The position numbers and the translations under genes were made by a program. Positions 35,418 through 45,501 of a stretch of DNA of 64,000 bases are shown here, piece by piece. The notes under the pieces were generated by a model. That model saw nothing but the letters and a program-made list of their open reading frames with translations. It ran no database searches and was not told the origin of the DNA. This DNA comes from Rhizobiales bacterium CCH10-E5 (GTDB lineage Bacteria; Pseudomonadota; Alphaproteobacteria; Rhizobiales; Beijerinckiaceae): NCBI GenBank assembly GCA_001556125.1, contig LSIG01000213.1, positions 61,557 to 125,556 on the forward strand. Direction: 5' to 3'. How positions within the stretch are numbered: position 1 is the first letter of the stretch; each line of letters begins with the position of its first letter.

Positions 35418-36173
35418 TCACGCGACGCTCAGCCCCATGATGCCGTGATGGCGGATGCGGTCCGCGACGAAGCCGGACGCGGTGGCCGCCGCGACGAAGC
35501 GGCCGAGCCAGGCGACTGCCTCTTCCGTCAGTCCATCAGACCTGCGGGGGATGCCGATCGCCTGCTGCACGGCCATGAAGCGGCCATCGAGCAGGCGCGC
35601 GCCCGGCAGCTGCTTGGCATCGTCGAGCAGGCGCATGCGCAATCCTGCCAGCGCGTCCAGCCCCCGGTCGCGGAAATCGGCGAAGGTCTCGTCCATGGTG
35701 GCGGTGTGGACGAGCTCAGCCCGGCGGATGTTGCGATCGAGCCAGAGGCCATAGGCTGTGCCACCCGTGACGGCGATGCGGATGCCGGGGGCGTCCACGG
35801 CGTCGATCGTCGTGAGCGGCGAGCCGGCCGGCACGAGATAGGTCGCCTCGATCTGCGCATAGGCGGCGGTGAAGGCGATCGTCTCGGCGCGCTGCGGTTC
35901 GGCCCCGATCAGGCCGATGTCCCATTCGTCGCGGCCGGCTGCGTCCGCCAGCAGGGCGGGCGAGGCGTAAGGCACGAGCCGCAGCGCGACGCCGAGGCCG
36001 TCCGCGATCGCTTTCGCCATGTCCGGCGAGACACCGACCGGAGCGCCATCGGCCGCGCGTGCGGAGACGAGGAGAAAATTGGACAGGTTGATGCCCGCTC
36101 GCAGGATGTCGCCCGGAGCGAGCCGCGCGCGCAAGGACGCCGAAACCGGCCCGGGATCACCGTCGAATGTCAT
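35418..36173 (-). CDS. Solute-binding (SBP_bac_3)-like protein without a signal peptide
   Basis: The 251-residue protein resembles amino-acid-type periplasmic binding proteins: [64 protein letters not shown]. It begins with [14 protein letters not shown] and no signal peptide or lipobox. An in-frame stop lies 27 bases upstream of the start codon, so a signal was not missed. It may act in the cytoplasm, or the gene may have lost its export signal. No permease or ATPase is adjacent. Confidence 0.7.
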   Translation of the reverse strand: MTFDGDPGPVSASLRARLAPGDILRAGINLSNFLLVSARAADGAPVGVSPDMAKAIADGLGVALRLVPYASPALLADAAGRDEWDIGLIGAEPQRAETIAFTAAYAQIEATYLVPAGSPLTTIDAVDAPGIRIAVTGGTAYGLWLDRNIRRAELVHTATMDETFADFRDRGLDALAGLRMRLLDDAKQLPGARLLDGRFMAVQQAIGIPRRSDGLTEEAVAWLGRFVAAATASGFVADRIRHHGIMGLSVA

Positions 36174-36200
36174 GAGAGGGCCCCGGGTGGCGAAGGTAGG

Positions 36201-36713
36201 TCAGGCGGCGGCGAAGGGCGCGAACAGGGAGGCGACCTCGCGATAGACGCCCTGCTTGAATGGAATGATGAGATCGACCGTGCGCTCCAGCCGCTCCCAG
36301 CGCCAGGCGTCAAATTCGGCCTTGTGGCCGCCCGCCGGCGTCGCGATGTCGATCTCGCTGTCGGGGCCGGTCAGTCTGAAGGCAAACCATTTCTGGGCCT
36401 GACCGCGCCAGCGCCCTTTCCAGGCCTCCTTGCCGATGGCAGTCGGCAGATCATAGGCGAGCCAGCCAGGGCTCTCGGCCAGCAGCGCCACCGAGATGAC
36501 GTTGGTCTCTTCCTGAAGTTCGCGGATGGCGGCCTGGAGCGGTGTTTCGCCGGCGTCGATGCCGCCCTGCGGCATCTGCCATTCATGGCCGGGCGCGACA
36601 TGCTCGCGCTGGGACCTGTTGGCGCGGCGACCGACGAAGACGAAGCCCTCTGCGTTGAACAGGGCGAGCCCCACGCAGGGGCGATAGCCGTCCGGCGGCG
36701 TCGCGGTGATCAT
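36201..36713 (-). CDS. rppH: RNA pyrophosphohydrolase RppH
   Basis: A 170-residue Nudix hydrolase with the complete Nudix box GGIDAGETPLQAAIRELQEE and the RppH start DGYRPCVGLALFN. WRGQAQKWFAFRL is also typical of the family. RppH removes pyrophosphate from mRNA 5' ends and starts decay; rhizobial members were once called IalA. It starts three bases after the upstream YibQ-like gene stop, so the two are probably co-transcribed. Confidence 0.95.
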   Translation of the reverse strand: MITATPPDGYRPCVGLALFNAEGFVFVGRRANRSQREHVAPGHEWQMPQGGIDAGETPLQAAIRELQEETNVISVALLAESPGWLAYDLPTAIGKEAWKGRWRGQAQKWFAFRLTGPDSEIDIATPAGGHKAEFDAWRWERLERTVDLIIPFKQGVYREVASLFAPFAAA

Positions 36714-36715
36714 CT

Positions 36716-37930
36716 CTATCTCAGGGATCCGGTGGTCTTGGGGCTGCGCAGGCCGCGGGCCGCGCTCAGCGGGACGATGACGAGGCCCTTCGCTTCCAGC
36801 GTCTGCGCCCAGCGCGCGATGCGCTCGATCGAGACCGGGAGCGCGCTGGCGCCGAGCACGACGACGCCCTGGTCACGGGCCGTGGCCTCGATCGCGGCGA
36901 GTTCCTTGTCGATCGCGTCGGGGCGGGCAACCGCATCGACCACGCGGTCGATCTTCAGCGTCGGGATCTGGGCCCGCTGCGCGGATGCGGCGAGAAAACT
37001 GCGCGCCGAAGAGCCATCATCGACGACCATCAGGCCGCGGCCGGCGAGTTCGCGCAGGATCGGGGACAGCGCCGCCTCGTCGGAGGTGAAGCGGCCGCCG
37101 AGGAAGTTGACGATCCCGACATAGCCGGTGAAGCGGCCAAGCGCCCAGTGCAGCCTTTCGATGTTCTCGGCGCCCTTGGGGCCGGTCAGCAGCGTGTGGG
37201 GGCCGGGATCGCTGTCGGGATAGTCGAACGGCTCCATCGGCAGCTGCAGGAACACCTCATGGCCCTCGCCGCGGGCGCGCTGGACCGTCCGCTCCAGTTC
37301 GGCGCCATAGGGTGCGAAGGCAAGCGAGACCGGGCCGGGCAGCTTCGTGATGGCGTCGGCGGTCCCGGTGGGGCTGATGCCGAGGCCGCCGACCAGGATC
37401 GCGACGCGTCCGTTGACCTTGCCGGCCGGTGGCGAGCCAAGCGGGCGCGCATAGTGCTGGGCTGGGGTCGTGCCGTCCGGAGCAATCTTCGGGAGCATCC
37501 CGTGCCGGGTCCGCTCGACGAGGCGATTGTCGGGCGCGGGGGCCAGCTTCACGACCGCGGGCGTGTCGGGAATGGTGATGACGATGGCGCCGGGCGCATC
37601 CGATCCCGGGCGCACCACGGTGACGCCGGACTCGCTTTCGAGCTGGCGTGCGCTGGCCTGCGTGCGAGACGCCTCGGCCGGGGCGGTCGCAACGGCCGGG
37701 CCAGCGGAAACGGAGGGCTGCACCGGGCGGGTTTCGATGCGGGCGGTGGCCATCGGCTGACCGCCATCGGGATCGCGCCGGATGGCGATGACGAGTAGAA
37801 GCCCGATCCAGGCCAGACCGACGAGGCCAGCCCCCGCGAACACGGCCCAGCGGCCCCATGGACGGGCCGGGGATGTCGGGCGGTCCTGGCCGAGCGGCCG
37901 GTTGAGCTCAGTGAGCGGCGTTCCGGCCAA
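36716..37930 (-). CDS. Divergent polysaccharide deacetylase family protein (YibQ-like)
   Basis: The 404-residue protein has one N-terminal membrane anchor (WAVFAGAGLVGLAWIGLLLV, ~27-48), a Pro/Ala-rich linker, and then a periplasmic deacetylase-like barrel: VAILVGGLGISPTGTADAI, VFLQLPMEPFDYPDSDPGPH and GRGLMVVDDGSSARSFL. Members often sit next to envC and ctpA, as here (ctpA lies 127 bases upstream), which suggests a cell-wall role. Enzyme activity is unproven for the family. Confidence 0.88.
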   Translation of the reverse strand: MAGTPLTELNRPLGQDRPTSPARPWGRWAVFAGAGLVGLAWIGLLLVIAIRRDPDGGQPMATARIETRPVQPSVSAGPAVATAPAEASRTQASARQLESESGVTVVRPGSDAPGAIVITIPDTPAVVKLAPAPDNRLVERTRHGMLPKIAPDGTTPAQHYARPLGSPPAGKVNGRVAILVGGLGISPTGTADAITKLPGPVSLAFAPYGAELERTVQRARGEGHEVFLQLPMEPFDYPDSDPGPHTLLTGPKGAENIERLHWALGRFTGYVGIVNFLGGRFTSDEAALSPILRELAGRGLMVVDDGSSARSFLAASAQRAQIPTLKIDRVVDAVARPDAIDKELAAIEATARDQGVVVLGASALPVSIERIARWAQTLEAKGLVIVPLSAARGLRSPKTTGSLR

Positions 37931-38056
37931 GCGAAGCCGTCCTCAAGCTTGCGAACGGACCCGAATCAGTGGTCCGCGAAGCGAGAGTATGTCGGATTCG
38001 AACGGAATCAGACAGCCTCCCGCGACCTCAGTCGCCGAAGGCGCGCGGGCCCTGCC

Positions 38057-39388
38057 TCAGTTGGGCTTGGGCGCCTCGGCCTGCGGGGCGGCGGCATCCT
38101 TCTTGACGCCACGGAGCTGGTTCAGAGCGGCGATGAGCTGGGTATCCTTGGCCGGGTCGTTGGGCACATAGGAAGCGGAGCCGGACTGCTCGTCCTTGCC
38201 GTCGCCTGCCTTGAGATGGCCCTTCAGCGCCGCCTCGCCCTTGTTCTCGGCGATCTTGTCCTTCAGCTCCGGCGGGATGTCCTGCACCACCTCGATGTCG
38301 GGCGAGATGCCCTTCGCCTGGATCGAGTTGCCGGACGGCGTGTAGTAGCGCGCCGTCGTCAGGCGCAGGCCGCCATTGCCGGCGAGCGGGATCACGGTTT
38401 GGACCGAGCCCTTGCCGAAGGAGCGCGTGCCCATGATGGTGGCGCGCTTGTGGTCCTGCAGCGCGCCGGCGACGATCTCGGCGGCCGAGGCGGAGGAGCC
38501 ATTGATCAGCACGACGACCGGCTTGCCCTTCGTGAGGTCGCCTGCCTTGGCATTGAAGACCTGAGTCTCCTCGGCGTTGCGCCCGCGGGTCGAGACGATC
38601 TTGCCGCGCTCCAGGAAGGCATCGGAGACCAGCACGGACTGGTCGAGGCGGCCGCCCCGGTTGTTGCGAAGATCGATGATGTAGCCCTTGAGCTTGTCGG
38701 CGCCGATGTCGGCATTGACCTTGTCGATCGCCTTGCGCAGGCCCTCATAGGTCTGCTCGCTGAAGGTGCCGATGCGGATATAGCCGACGTCGCCCTCGAC
38801 ACGCTCCTCGACGGCGGGAACGACGATGGTCGTGCGCGTCAGCGTGAATTCCAGCGGCTCCGGCTTGCCGGGGCGCTCGACCTTGAGCTTGACCTGGGTG
38901 TTGATGATGCCGCGCATCTTCTCGACCGCCTGGGTGAGGGAGAGGCCCTTCACCTCCTGGCCGTCGATCTGGCTGATGATGTCATTGGCCAGGATGCCCG
39001 CCTTGAAGGCCGGCGTGTCCCGGATCGGCTTGGCGACCTTGAGGACACCCTCCTCCATCGTCACCTCGATGCCGAGGCCGCCGAACTGGCCGCGCATGTC
39101 GGTGTCCATGTCGCGGAACGATTTGGCGTCGAGATAGGAGGAATGCGGGTCGAGCGAGGAGACCATGCCGTTGATGGCGGCCTCGATCAGCTTCTGCTCG
39201 TCCGGCTTCTCGACATAGTCGGTGCGGATCTTCTCGAAGATGTCACCGAAGAGGTTGAGGCTGCGATAGACCTCGGCGGAGGCCGCGACCGCGCTGGTCG
39301 AGGTGAGCAGGCGCGTCTGCGTGACCATGCCGGTCAGCCCCGCACCCAGCACAGCCCCGGCGAAAACGAGAGAAACCTTGCGCATCAT
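38057..39388 (-). CDS. ctpA: S41 family C-terminal processing protease CtpA
   Basis: The 443-residue periplasmic protease has an N-terminal signal or anchor (VSLVFAGAVLGAGLTGM), a PDZ domain around residues 90-170 (QFGGLGIEVTMEEGVLKV and GILANDIISQIDGQEV), and the S41 catalytic core with Ser near residue 300 (VLINGSSASAAEIVAGAL) and the downstream Lys in GTRSFGKGSVQ. CtpA proteases cleave C-terminal ends of murein hydrolases and other envelope proteins. The start codons are embedded in the envC stop region, so it is coupled to its presumed partner EnvC. The C-terminal ~60 residues are low-complexity. Confidence 0.95.
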   Translation of the reverse strand: MMRKVSLVFAGAVLGAGLTGMVTQTRLLTSTSAVAASAEVYRSLNLFGDIFEKIRTDYVEKPDEQKLIEAAINGMVSSLDPHSSYLDAKSFRDMDTDMRGQFGGLGIEVTMEEGVLKVAKPIRDTPAFKAGILANDIISQIDGQEVKGLSLTQAVEKMRGIINTQVKLKVERPGKPEPLEFTLTRTTIVVPAVEERVEGDVGYIRIGTFSEQTYEGLRKAIDKVNADIGADKLKGYIIDLRNNRGGRLDQSVLVSDAFLERGKIVSTRGRNAEETQVFNAKAGDLTKGKPVVVLINGSSASAAEIVAGALQDHKRATIMGTRSFGKGSVQTVIPLAGNGGLRLTTARYYTPSGNSIQAKGISPDIEVVQDIPPELKDKIAENKGEAALKGHLKAGDGKDEQSGSASYVPNDPAKDTQLIAALNQLRGVKKDAAAPQAEAPKPN

Positions 39389-40758
39389 CCGCGAACCTTT
39401 TCGCCAAGCGGTTTCGTCCACCACGGGGCCGGATCGACCGACACGCCGTCTTTTCTGAACTCGATATACAGCACCGGAAGGCCTGCTCCCGAGCCCACGA
39501 TCGTCGCCGCAGCTTCCGACGTTTCGCCCATCACCGCAACCGGCTCACCCGCGAGAACGAACTGGTTGAGCGCCACGTCGATCCGCTGCATCCCGGCGAG
39601 CAAGAGATAGTACCCCCCGCCGGCATTCAGGATCAAGAGTTGCCCGAAAGACCGGAAAGGACCCGCATAGACGACCCAAGCGTCCGAAGGCGCCGAAACT
39701 AGGGCGCCAGGCCGCGTTTCCAAAGAAATCCCGCGTGTGGTGCCGCCGGCGCCGTCGGATTCGCCGAATCCACGCAATTGTGAACCCGCCACCGGCAGCG
39801 GCAACAGGCCGCGCGCCTCGGCGAAGGCGATCTTGGGAGACAGGCGCGCCGGGTCCTTGAAGGCGAGCGCCGCCATGCGCTGGCGCTGTTCACGGGTCTC
39901 CGTCTCGAGCGCCTGGCGCGCCGCCTCGGCAGCCCGATTGGCGGTGGAGATCTCCTTTTCCATCCGCTCGACGAAATCGCGCAGGCTCCTCGCCTTGGCG
40001 GCGAGTTCGCCGTCCTGCCCGCGCTGCGCTTCCGCGTCGCGCGTGGCGCTGGCCTCGCGCTGGCGGCGCGCCTCGACGAGGGAGGCGATGCGCTGCCGCT
40101 CGCCCGCGAGCTGCTCGAGTTCGCCCGACAACGCCTTGCGCTCCGTGCCGATGCTTTCGCGCAGCCGCACCAGTTCGCCGAGATCGGTGCCGAGAACCTC
40201 GATCTCCTGGCGCAGATCGGGCACGACGGCGCCGAGCAGCATCGAGGCCCGGACCGCTTCGAGAATGTCCTCCGGACGCACCAGAACGGCGGGCGGCGGG
40301 CGTCGGCCGATGCGCTGAAGGGCCGCGAGCACCTCCGCGATCAGGCCGCGGCGCCCCTCAAGCGAGCGGCGAATGGCGGTTTCGCTCGACTGCAGCAGCG
40401 AGAGGCGCTGTTCGAGAGCGCTGATCCGCTGCTCGGCCCCCTGGGCCCGGGCGGTGGTATCGAGCAGGGCCTTGTTGAGAGCGGCCCGGTCGGCCCGGAT
40501 CGCGGCGATCTCCGCCTCCAGCTTCGCGCGGGCTTCGGCATTGCCGGCGAGGCGCTCCTCGATTGTCTTCAGCTCGGCCTCGCGCGCCTGCTTCTCGACC
40601 AGCTTCTGCATCGCCTCGCGCGCGAGCGCCTCGGGGTCGGCCGGCTGCGGCTGTCCCGCCGCCGGGGCGCCGGCCAGGAGGAGTGCGAGCGCGAGTGTCG
40701 CCAACCGCCGGGAGCGACCGGCGCCGGGGAAACGAATCAGAGGGAGAAGCGCGTTCAT
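39385..40758 (-). CDS. envC: Murein hydrolase activator EnvC-like protein
   Basis: The 457-residue protein has a signal peptide (LATLALALLLAGAPAAG), a long coiled coil (~residues 40-310, with Ala/Glu/Arg heptads), and a C-terminal LytM (M23) domain. The zinc ligands of active M23 enzymes are missing: the HxxxD site reads FGESDGAGGTTRG and the HxH site reads LYIEFRKDG. It is therefore an activator of amidases, as known for EnvC, and not a hydrolase. The stop overlaps the two candidate ATGs of ctpA, and the start overlaps rlmH by four bases. Confidence 0.95.
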   Translation of the reverse strand: MNALLPLIRFPGAGRSRRLATLALALLLAGAPAAGQPQPADPEALAREAMQKLVEKQAREAELKTIEERLAGNAEARAKLEAEIAAIRADRAALNKALLDTTARAQGAEQRISALEQRLSLLQSSETAIRRSLEGRRGLIAEVLAALQRIGRRPPPAVLVRPEDILEAVRASMLLGAVVPDLRQEIEVLGTDLGELVRLRESIGTERKALSGELEQLAGERQRIASLVEARRQREASATRDAEAQRGQDGELAAKARSLRDFVERMEKEISTANRAAEAARQALETETREQRQRMAALAFKDPARLSPKIAFAEARGLLPLPVAGSQLRGFGESDGAGGTTRGISLETRPGALVSAPSDAWVVYAGPFRSFGQLLILNAGGGYYLLLAGMQRIDVALNQFVLAGEPVAVMGETSEAAATIVGSGAGLPVLYIEFRKDGVSVDPAPWWTKPLGEKVRG

Positions 40759-41234
40759 GCGCGATGATAGGGGTGACCGGCGAGGATCGTCATCGCGCGG
40801 TAGAGCTGCTCCAGAACGAGGACCCGCACGAGCTGATGGGGAATGGTCAGGCCGCCGAAGGCGAGCGTCCGCGCCGCCTGGGCGCGGATTTCCTCCGCCA
40901 GCCCGTCCGCGCCGCCGATGACGAGGCTGAGCGAACCCGTCCCGGCATCGCGCGCGGTGGCGATGCCGGCGGCGAAGGCGTCGCTGCCCTGGCTGCGGCC
41001 GCGCTCGTCCAGTGCGACGACGAGGCCGGGGGACAGCCTCGCGAGAATCGCAGCCGCCTCCTCCCGCTTGCGCTCATCGGGGCGGCGGCCGCGACTTTCC
41101 GCGATTTCGACGATGTCGGGGCCGGAGAGGCCGAGGCCGCGCCCCAGCGCGGCCGCGCGCTCGCGATAGCGCTCGCAGAGTTCGCGTTCCGGGCCGTCCT
41201 TGAGACGGCCGACGGCGATCAGGGCGAGGCGCAT
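40755..41234 (-). CDS. rlmH: 23S rRNA (pseudouridine1915-N3)-methyltransferase RlmH
   Basis: The 159-residue SPOUT-class enzyme methylates pseudouridine 1915 in helix 69 of 23S rRNA. Signatures are ALDERGRSQGSDAFA, LVIGGADGL (the SAM-binding knot), and the C-terminal LTIPHQLVRVLVLEQLYRA followed by GHPYHR. ATG 41234 begins with MRLALIAVGR, as expected. Gene order rsfS-rlmH-envC is the usual alphaproteobacterial one. Confidence 0.97.
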   Translation of the reverse strand: MRLALIAVGRLKDGPERELCERYRERAAALGRGLGLSGPDIVEIAESRGRRPDERKREEAAAILARLSPGLVVALDERGRSQGSDAFAAGIATARDAGTGSLSLVIGGADGLAEEIRAQAARTLAFGGLTIPHQLVRVLVLEQLYRAMTILAGHPYHRA

Positions 41235-41250
41235 GCGCTGGGGAGCGCCG

Positions 41251-41607
41251 TCAGCCGACGAGGCGCTCGCTGGGGCGGTCCGCGCCCCACATCTTCTCGA
41301 GATTGTAGAACTGGCGCACTTCCGGCCGGAAGACGTGGACGATGATGTCGCCGGTGTCGATCAGCACCCAGTCGCAAGCCGGCATGCCCTCGACCTTGGG
41401 CGCGGGAAGGCCGGACCCCTTGATCGCCTCGATGAGAGAATCGGCGATGGAGGCGACATGCCGGTTCACACGACCGGTCGCGATGATCATCGCATCGGCC
41501 AGTGAGGTCTTGCCGACCAGGTCGATGACCGTGATGTCTTCCGCCTTCATGTCCTCCAGGACGTGAAGAGCGAGGGCGATGCTGTCGGCAGAAGGATTCT
41601 CCTGCAC
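41251..41607 (-). CDS. rsfS: Ribosome silencing factor RsfS
   Basis: The 118-residue RsfS/Iojap protein binds L14 and blocks subunit joining in poor nutrient conditions. Its core is DMKAEDITVIDLVGKTSLAD, ATGRVNRHVASIADSL, and the GDIIVHVFRPEVRQFYNLEK tail. It lies 16 bases upstream of rlmH and 123 bases downstream of nadD. Confidence 0.96.
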   Translation of the reverse strand: MQENPSADSIALALHVLEDMKAEDITVIDLVGKTSLADAMIIATGRVNRHVASIADSLIEAIKGSGLPAPKVEGMPACDWVLIDTGDIIVHVFRPEVRQFYNLEKMWGADRPSERLVG

Positions 41608-41730
41608 GGCTTCCTGGGGAAGCGGCTTGGGCTCGGCTTCGCCACGGGTTGAAGGGGTCAGATCCGTATCCTCACGGGTTTGTGCGCTCGCGGCGCGGTA
41701 AGGTCAAAATACGCGCAATCGGCCCGAAAT

Positions 41731-42375
41731 TCAATCGCGTTCGGCCTGTTCGCGCAGCATCGTCGACGAAAGCTCGGAGCGGCGTCCATGCAGGAAGACC
41801 CAGGCGGGCGGCTTCGTCAGGGCCAGAGCGGCGCCCTGGCTTTCCGAAATCCGCCAGCGCGAGAGCCAGTTGGCGGCTGGCGAGGCGACGGCGCTGTGGG
41901 TCGATCCCGGGCGGTCGATGATCGCCATCGGCATCATCCTCGCGATGGTGCGCCACTCGTTCCAGCGGTGGAAGCTGGCGAGATTGTCCGAGCCCATGAT
42001 CCAGACGAAATTCACGCCGGGACAGCGGCGCTTCAGCGCGCGCAGCGTGTCGGCGGTGTAGCGCGTGCGCAGCATCGCCTCGATGCCGGTGACGTGGATC
42101 TTGGAGTGGTCGGCGAGCTTGCGCCCGAAGCGGATGCGCTGGGCGAGCGACGGCAGCGCCGCATTGTCCTTCAGCGGGTTGCCGGGCGTCACCAGCCACC
42201 AGATGCGGTCGAGCTGGAGCCGGCGCAGCGCGGTCAGGCTCGCCATGCGGTGGCCGTCATGGGCGGGGTTGAAGGTGCCGCCGAACAGGCCGATGCGCAG
42301 CCCCGGTGCGTGGGGCGGCAGGCGCAGATGCTCGAGGGCGAGGTGGGGGGACGGGGCCCCGGTTTCGTCGCTCAC
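41731..42375 (-). CDS. nadD: Nicotinate-nucleotide adenylyltransferase
   Basis: The 214-residue protein makes deamido-NAD from nicotinate mononucleotide and ATP. The nucleotidyltransferase signature is [15 protein letters not shown], where the histidines bind ATP, and the second motif is [14 protein letters not shown]. The C-terminal [11 protein letters not shown] replaces the ISST-x-IR motif. It overlaps proA by four bases (ATG in the proA stop), so translation is coupled. Confidence 0.94.
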   Translation of the reverse strand: MSDETGAPSPHLALEHLRLPPHAPGLRIGLFGGTFNPAHDGHRMASLTALRRLQLDRIWWLVTPGNPLKDNAALPSLAQRIRFGRKLADHSKIHVTGIEAMLRTRYTADTLRALKRRCPGVNFVWIMGSDNLASFHRWNEWRTIARMMPMAIIDRPGSTHSAVASPAANWLSRWRISESQGAALALTKPPAWVFLHGRRSELSSTMLREQAERD

Positions 42376-43697
42376 GGTCGGATCTGGCCGTTGCCGTGGA
42401 CGCGGTATTTAAAGGAGCAGAGCTGCTCGACACCGACGGGGCCGCGCGCATGCATCCGCCCCGTGGCGATGCCGATCTCGGCGCCGAAGCCGAATTCGCC
42501 GCCATCGGCGAACTGCGTCGAGGCGTTGTGCAGCACGATCGCGGAATCGACCTCGGCCAGGAAGCGCGCGGCGGCGGCCTCGTCGGCGGTCACGATCGCG
42601 TCGGTGTGATGTGAACCATAACGCTCGATATGGGCGATGGCGTCGTCGAGGCCCGGCACGACCTTCACCGCGATGATTCGGTCGAGATATTCGGTCGCCC
42701 AGTCGGCTTCGGTCGCCGCTTCGGCCCGGGCCACGGCCGCCTGGGTGCGCGCATCGCCGCGCACTGCGCAGCCGGCGTCGATCAAGGCCGTCACCAGCGG
42801 CTCCAGATACGTCGCCGCGCAGCCCTCGTCGATCAGCAGCGTCTCGGCCGCGCCGCAGACACCGGTGCGGCGCAGCTTGGCGTTGAGCACGATGTCGCGC
42901 GCCATGGCGAGGTCGGCGGCGGCGTGCACATAGACATGGCAGTTGCCGTCGAGATGCGCGAAGACCGGCACCCGCGCATCGCTCTGCACGCGCGCCACCA
43001 GGCTCTTGCCGCCGCGCGGAACGACGACGTCGACGCAGCCGTCGAGACCTTTCAGGATCTCGCCGACGGCGGCGCGGTCGCGGGTCGGCACCAGCTGGAT
43101 CGCATCCGCCGGAAGGCCGGCTGCCGTCAGCCCCTCGCACAGGGCGAGCGCGATCTCGGTCGAGGTCCGGAAACTGTCGGAGCCGGCGCGCAGGATCGCG
43201 GCGTTGCCGCTCTTCAGACAGAGCGCCCCGGCATCGGCCGTCACGTTCGGGCGGCTCTCGAAGATCACCGCGATCACGCCGAGCGGCGTCGCGACGCGCT
43301 CGAAGCGCAGGCCATTGGGCCGCGTCCAGGAGGTGAGCACGCGGCCGAGCGGGTCGGGCAGGGCGGCGATGCCGGCGACTGCGTCCGCCACACCGGCGAG
43401 ACGGGCTTCGTCGAGCAGAAGACGGTCGATGAAGGCCGCGGTCTGGCCGGCGGCCCGTGCTTCGGCGAGGTCGAGCGCGTTGGCGGCCAGGATGGCGGCT
43501 GTGCGGGCCCGAAGGGCTTCCGCCATCGCTTGCAGAGCCGCATCGCGCCGTTCAGCGGAGGCGAGCGACACCTGCCGCGCGGCCGCGCGGGCGCGCCGGC
43601 CCAGGGCCAGCATCTGGGCGGCCATGTCCGGCGCCGATCCGCCGTCGCGGGCGAGCCCCTCGTTTGAGACCACGCGGAGCACCGCTTCGCTCGTCAT
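42372..43697 (-). CDS. proA: Gamma-glutamyl phosphate reductase
   Basis: The 441-residue proline-synthesis enzyme reduces gamma-glutamyl phosphate to glutamate semialdehyde. The catalytic cysteine is in [14 protein letters not shown]; other signatures are [30 protein letters not shown] and [14 protein letters not shown] 43697 has an AGGTGG site just upstream; the longer frame to 43727 is unsupported. It follows proB by 32 bases in the usual order. Confidence 0.97.
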   Translation of the reverse strand: MTSEAVLRVVSNEGLARDGGSAPDMAAQMLALGRRARAAARQVSLASAERRDAALQAMAEALRARTAAILAANALDLAEARAAGQTAAFIDRLLLDEARLAGVADAVAGIAALPDPLGRVLTSWTRPNGLRFERVATPLGVIAVIFESRPNVTADAGALCLKSGNAAILRAGSDSFRTSTEIALALCEGLTAAGLPADAIQLVPTRDRAAVGEILKGLDGCVDVVVPRGGKSLVARVQSDARVPVFAHLDGNCHVYVHAAADLAMARDIVLNAKLRRTGVCGAAETLLIDEGCAATYLEPLVTALIDAGCAVRGDARTQAAVARAEAATEADWATEYLDRIIAVKVVPGLDDAIAHIERYGSHHTDAIVTADEAAAARFLAEVDSAIVLHNASTQFADGGEFGFGAEIGIATGRMHARGPVGVEQLCSFKYRVHGNGQIRP

Positions 43698-43729
43698 GTC
43701 CACCTGCCAGACGCCATCGTTCCGCAACC

Positions 43730-44854
43730 TTAGCTCACGCCGAGCGCCATGTCGTCCCGGTGGATCATCTCGGCGCGTCCGGGATAGCCCAGGATCGCGG
43801 CGATGTCGCGTGATGCCTTGCCGAGGACGAGCGCGGCCTCGGCCGCGTCATAGGCGACGAGGCCGCGCCCGAGGAGCGTGCCGGCCGGGTCGCGGATGAG
43901 CACCGCATCGCCGCGGGCGAACTCACCCTCGATCCGGGCGACGCCGACGGGCAACAGGCTCGCGCCGCCGGCGAGCGCGCGCGCGGCCCCTGCATCGACA
44001 TGCAGCGTTCCGCGCGGCTCCAGCGAGCCGGCGATCCAGGTCTTGCGGGCGGTGGCGGGCGTCGAGGCGGTCAGGAACCAGGTGCAGCGCGCACCTTGCG
44101 TGATGGCCGCGAGCGGATTCTTCCCGCGGCCATCGGCGATCAGCATGTGGGTGCCGCCGCTGGCGGCGATCTTGCCGGCCTCGATCTTGGTGCGCATGCC
44201 GCCACGCGAGAGTTCGGAGGCCGCGCCGCCGGCCATGGCATCGATTTCGGGCGTGATGCGCTCGACGACGGGAATATGGCGCGCCGCCGGATCGCGAGCG
44301 GGCGGGGCGGTGTAGAGCCCGTCGATGTCGGAGAACAGCACCAGCAGATCGGCGCCCGCCATGGTGGCGACGCGGGCGGCGAGCCGGTCGTTGTCGCCAT
44401 AGCGAATCTCGGTGGTGGCGACGGTGTCGTTCTCGTTGATCACCGGCACGGCGCGCAGATCGAGCAGGCGGCCGAGCGTGGCGCGGGCGTTGAGATAACG
44501 GCGGCGCTCTTCCGTGTCAGCCAGGGTCAGCAGGATCTGGCCGGCGGTGAGCGCGTGATGGCCGAGCGCCTCGGCCCAGGTGCGGGCAAGCGCGATCTGT
44601 CCGACCGCAGCGGCGGCTTGGCTCTCCTCGAGGCGCAGCGGGCCCGAGGGCAGGCCGAGCACGGTGCGCCCCAGGGCGATGGCGCCCGAGGAGACGACGA
44701 GCACATCCGCGCCGCGCTGATGCAGATCGGCGAGGTCCTCGGCGAGAGCGGCGAGCCAGGCCTGACGCAGGCGGCCGCGGTCGCGGTCGACGAGGAGGCT
44801 CGAGCCGACCTTCACCACGATGCGACGGAACTGGTTCAGCGAAGGCGTCTGCAC
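43730..44854 (-). CDS. proB: Glutamate 5-kinase
   Basis: The 374-residue enzyme phosphorylates glutamate in the first step of proline synthesis. The amino-acid-kinase domain opens with [14 protein letters not shown] and contains [28 protein letters not shown] and [14 protein letters not shown]; the C-terminal ~75 residues are a PUA domain ([21 protein letters not shown]). I chose GTG 44854 because it gives the usual length; upstream in-frame ATGs at 44914 and 44980 would add 20 or more residues that the family lacks. In many relatives obgE lies upstream; here it is cspA. Confidence 0.93.
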   Translation of the reverse strand: MQTPSLNQFRRIVVKVGSSLLVDRDRGRLRQAWLAALAEDLADLHQRGADVLVVSSGAIALGRTVLGLPSGPLRLEESQAAAAVGQIALARTWAEALGHHALTAGQILLTLADTEERRRYLNARATLGRLLDLRAVPVINENDTVATTEIRYGDNDRLAARVATMAGADLLVLFSDIDGLYTAPPARDPAARHIPVVERITPEIDAMAGGAASELSRGGMRTKIEAGKIAASGGTHMLIADGRGKNPLAAITQGARCTWFLTASTPATARKTWIAGSLEPRGTLHVDAGAARALAGGASLLPVGVARIEGEFARGDAVLIRDPAGTLLGRGLVAYDAAEAALVLGKASRDIAAILGYPGRAEMIHRDDMALGVS

Positions 44855-45141
44855 GGAGAGAAAATCCGCAGGGTTGCGATTGCGCCGCCAGCCTCTTGGC
44901 GAAAAGCGCGTCATTGTAAAGCGCGTGAGCGCGGGGCCGGGGGCACCGCCTGCGCATTCGCGCGGCAGTTGCATTGACATTGGAAGTTCAAGCGCCCATA
45001 TGGAGTTTGTCGATATTTAGGCCGAACGACTTGGCCCCGCGCAGTTCAGCTGCGCACGCTGACGACCTTCCCGCTCAAAATTCGAAAAACGGCGCGCGAC
45101 ATCCGTCCGCGTCGCACAATCATACCGTGAAAGGGTTCGTC

Positions 45142-45351
45142 ATGAGCGCCGGTACAGTCAAGTGGTTCAATTCGACCAAGGGTTTCGGTTTCATTCAGCC
45201 GGATGACGGCGGTCAGGACGTGTTCGTCCACATCAGCGCCGTCGAGCGCGCCGGCATGCGCGATCTCCGGGAAGGTCAGAAGATCTCCTACGAGCTCACG
45301 CAGGACAAGCGCTCGGGCAAGATGTCGGCCGACCAGCTCCGCGCCGAGTGA
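45142..45351 (+). CDS. cspA: Cold shock protein (CspA family)
   Basis: A 69-residue single cold-shock domain with both RNA-binding motifs, [10 protein letters not shown] and DVFVHISAV. It begins [17 protein letters not shown]. The protein binds single-stranded nucleic acid and melts RNA structure. ATG 45142 matches the family start. The 287 bases upstream of it, to proB, are enough for the long 5' leader typical of cold-shock genes. A terminator follows at 45447. The paralogue number cannot be told from this window. Confidence 0.96.
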   Translation: MSAGTVKWFNSTKGFGFIQPDDGGQDVFVHISAVERAGMRDLREGQKISYELTQDKRSGKMSADQLRAE

Positions 45352-45446
45352 GACGATCGCCGCGACGGCCGGCCAGGACAGCAGGAGGGCGACCACGGAT
45401 GTACTGGCGCCCCCGTTTCCAGGCCTGAGCCAGAGCGGCGTGACGA

Positions 45447-45475
45447 AGGGTCGGTGCCCGTGCCGGCCCTTTTTT
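45447..45475 (+). terminator. Rho-independent terminator between cspA and rpsU
   Basis: AGGGTCGG (45447-45454) pairs with CCGGCCCT (45463-45470), with one T-G wobble, around an eight-base loop, followed by six T residues. It lies about 95 bases after cspA and 27 bases before rpsU. Confidence 0.88.
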
Positions 45476-45501
45476 CCATTCTCCAACCAAGGGAGTGACA
45501 G

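Noticed and set aside
35313..37124. Plus-strand 603-codon frame over the binding-protein-like gene, rppH and part of the YibQ-like gene
   Set aside because: Antisense to three supported genes with clear motifs; low-complexity translation.
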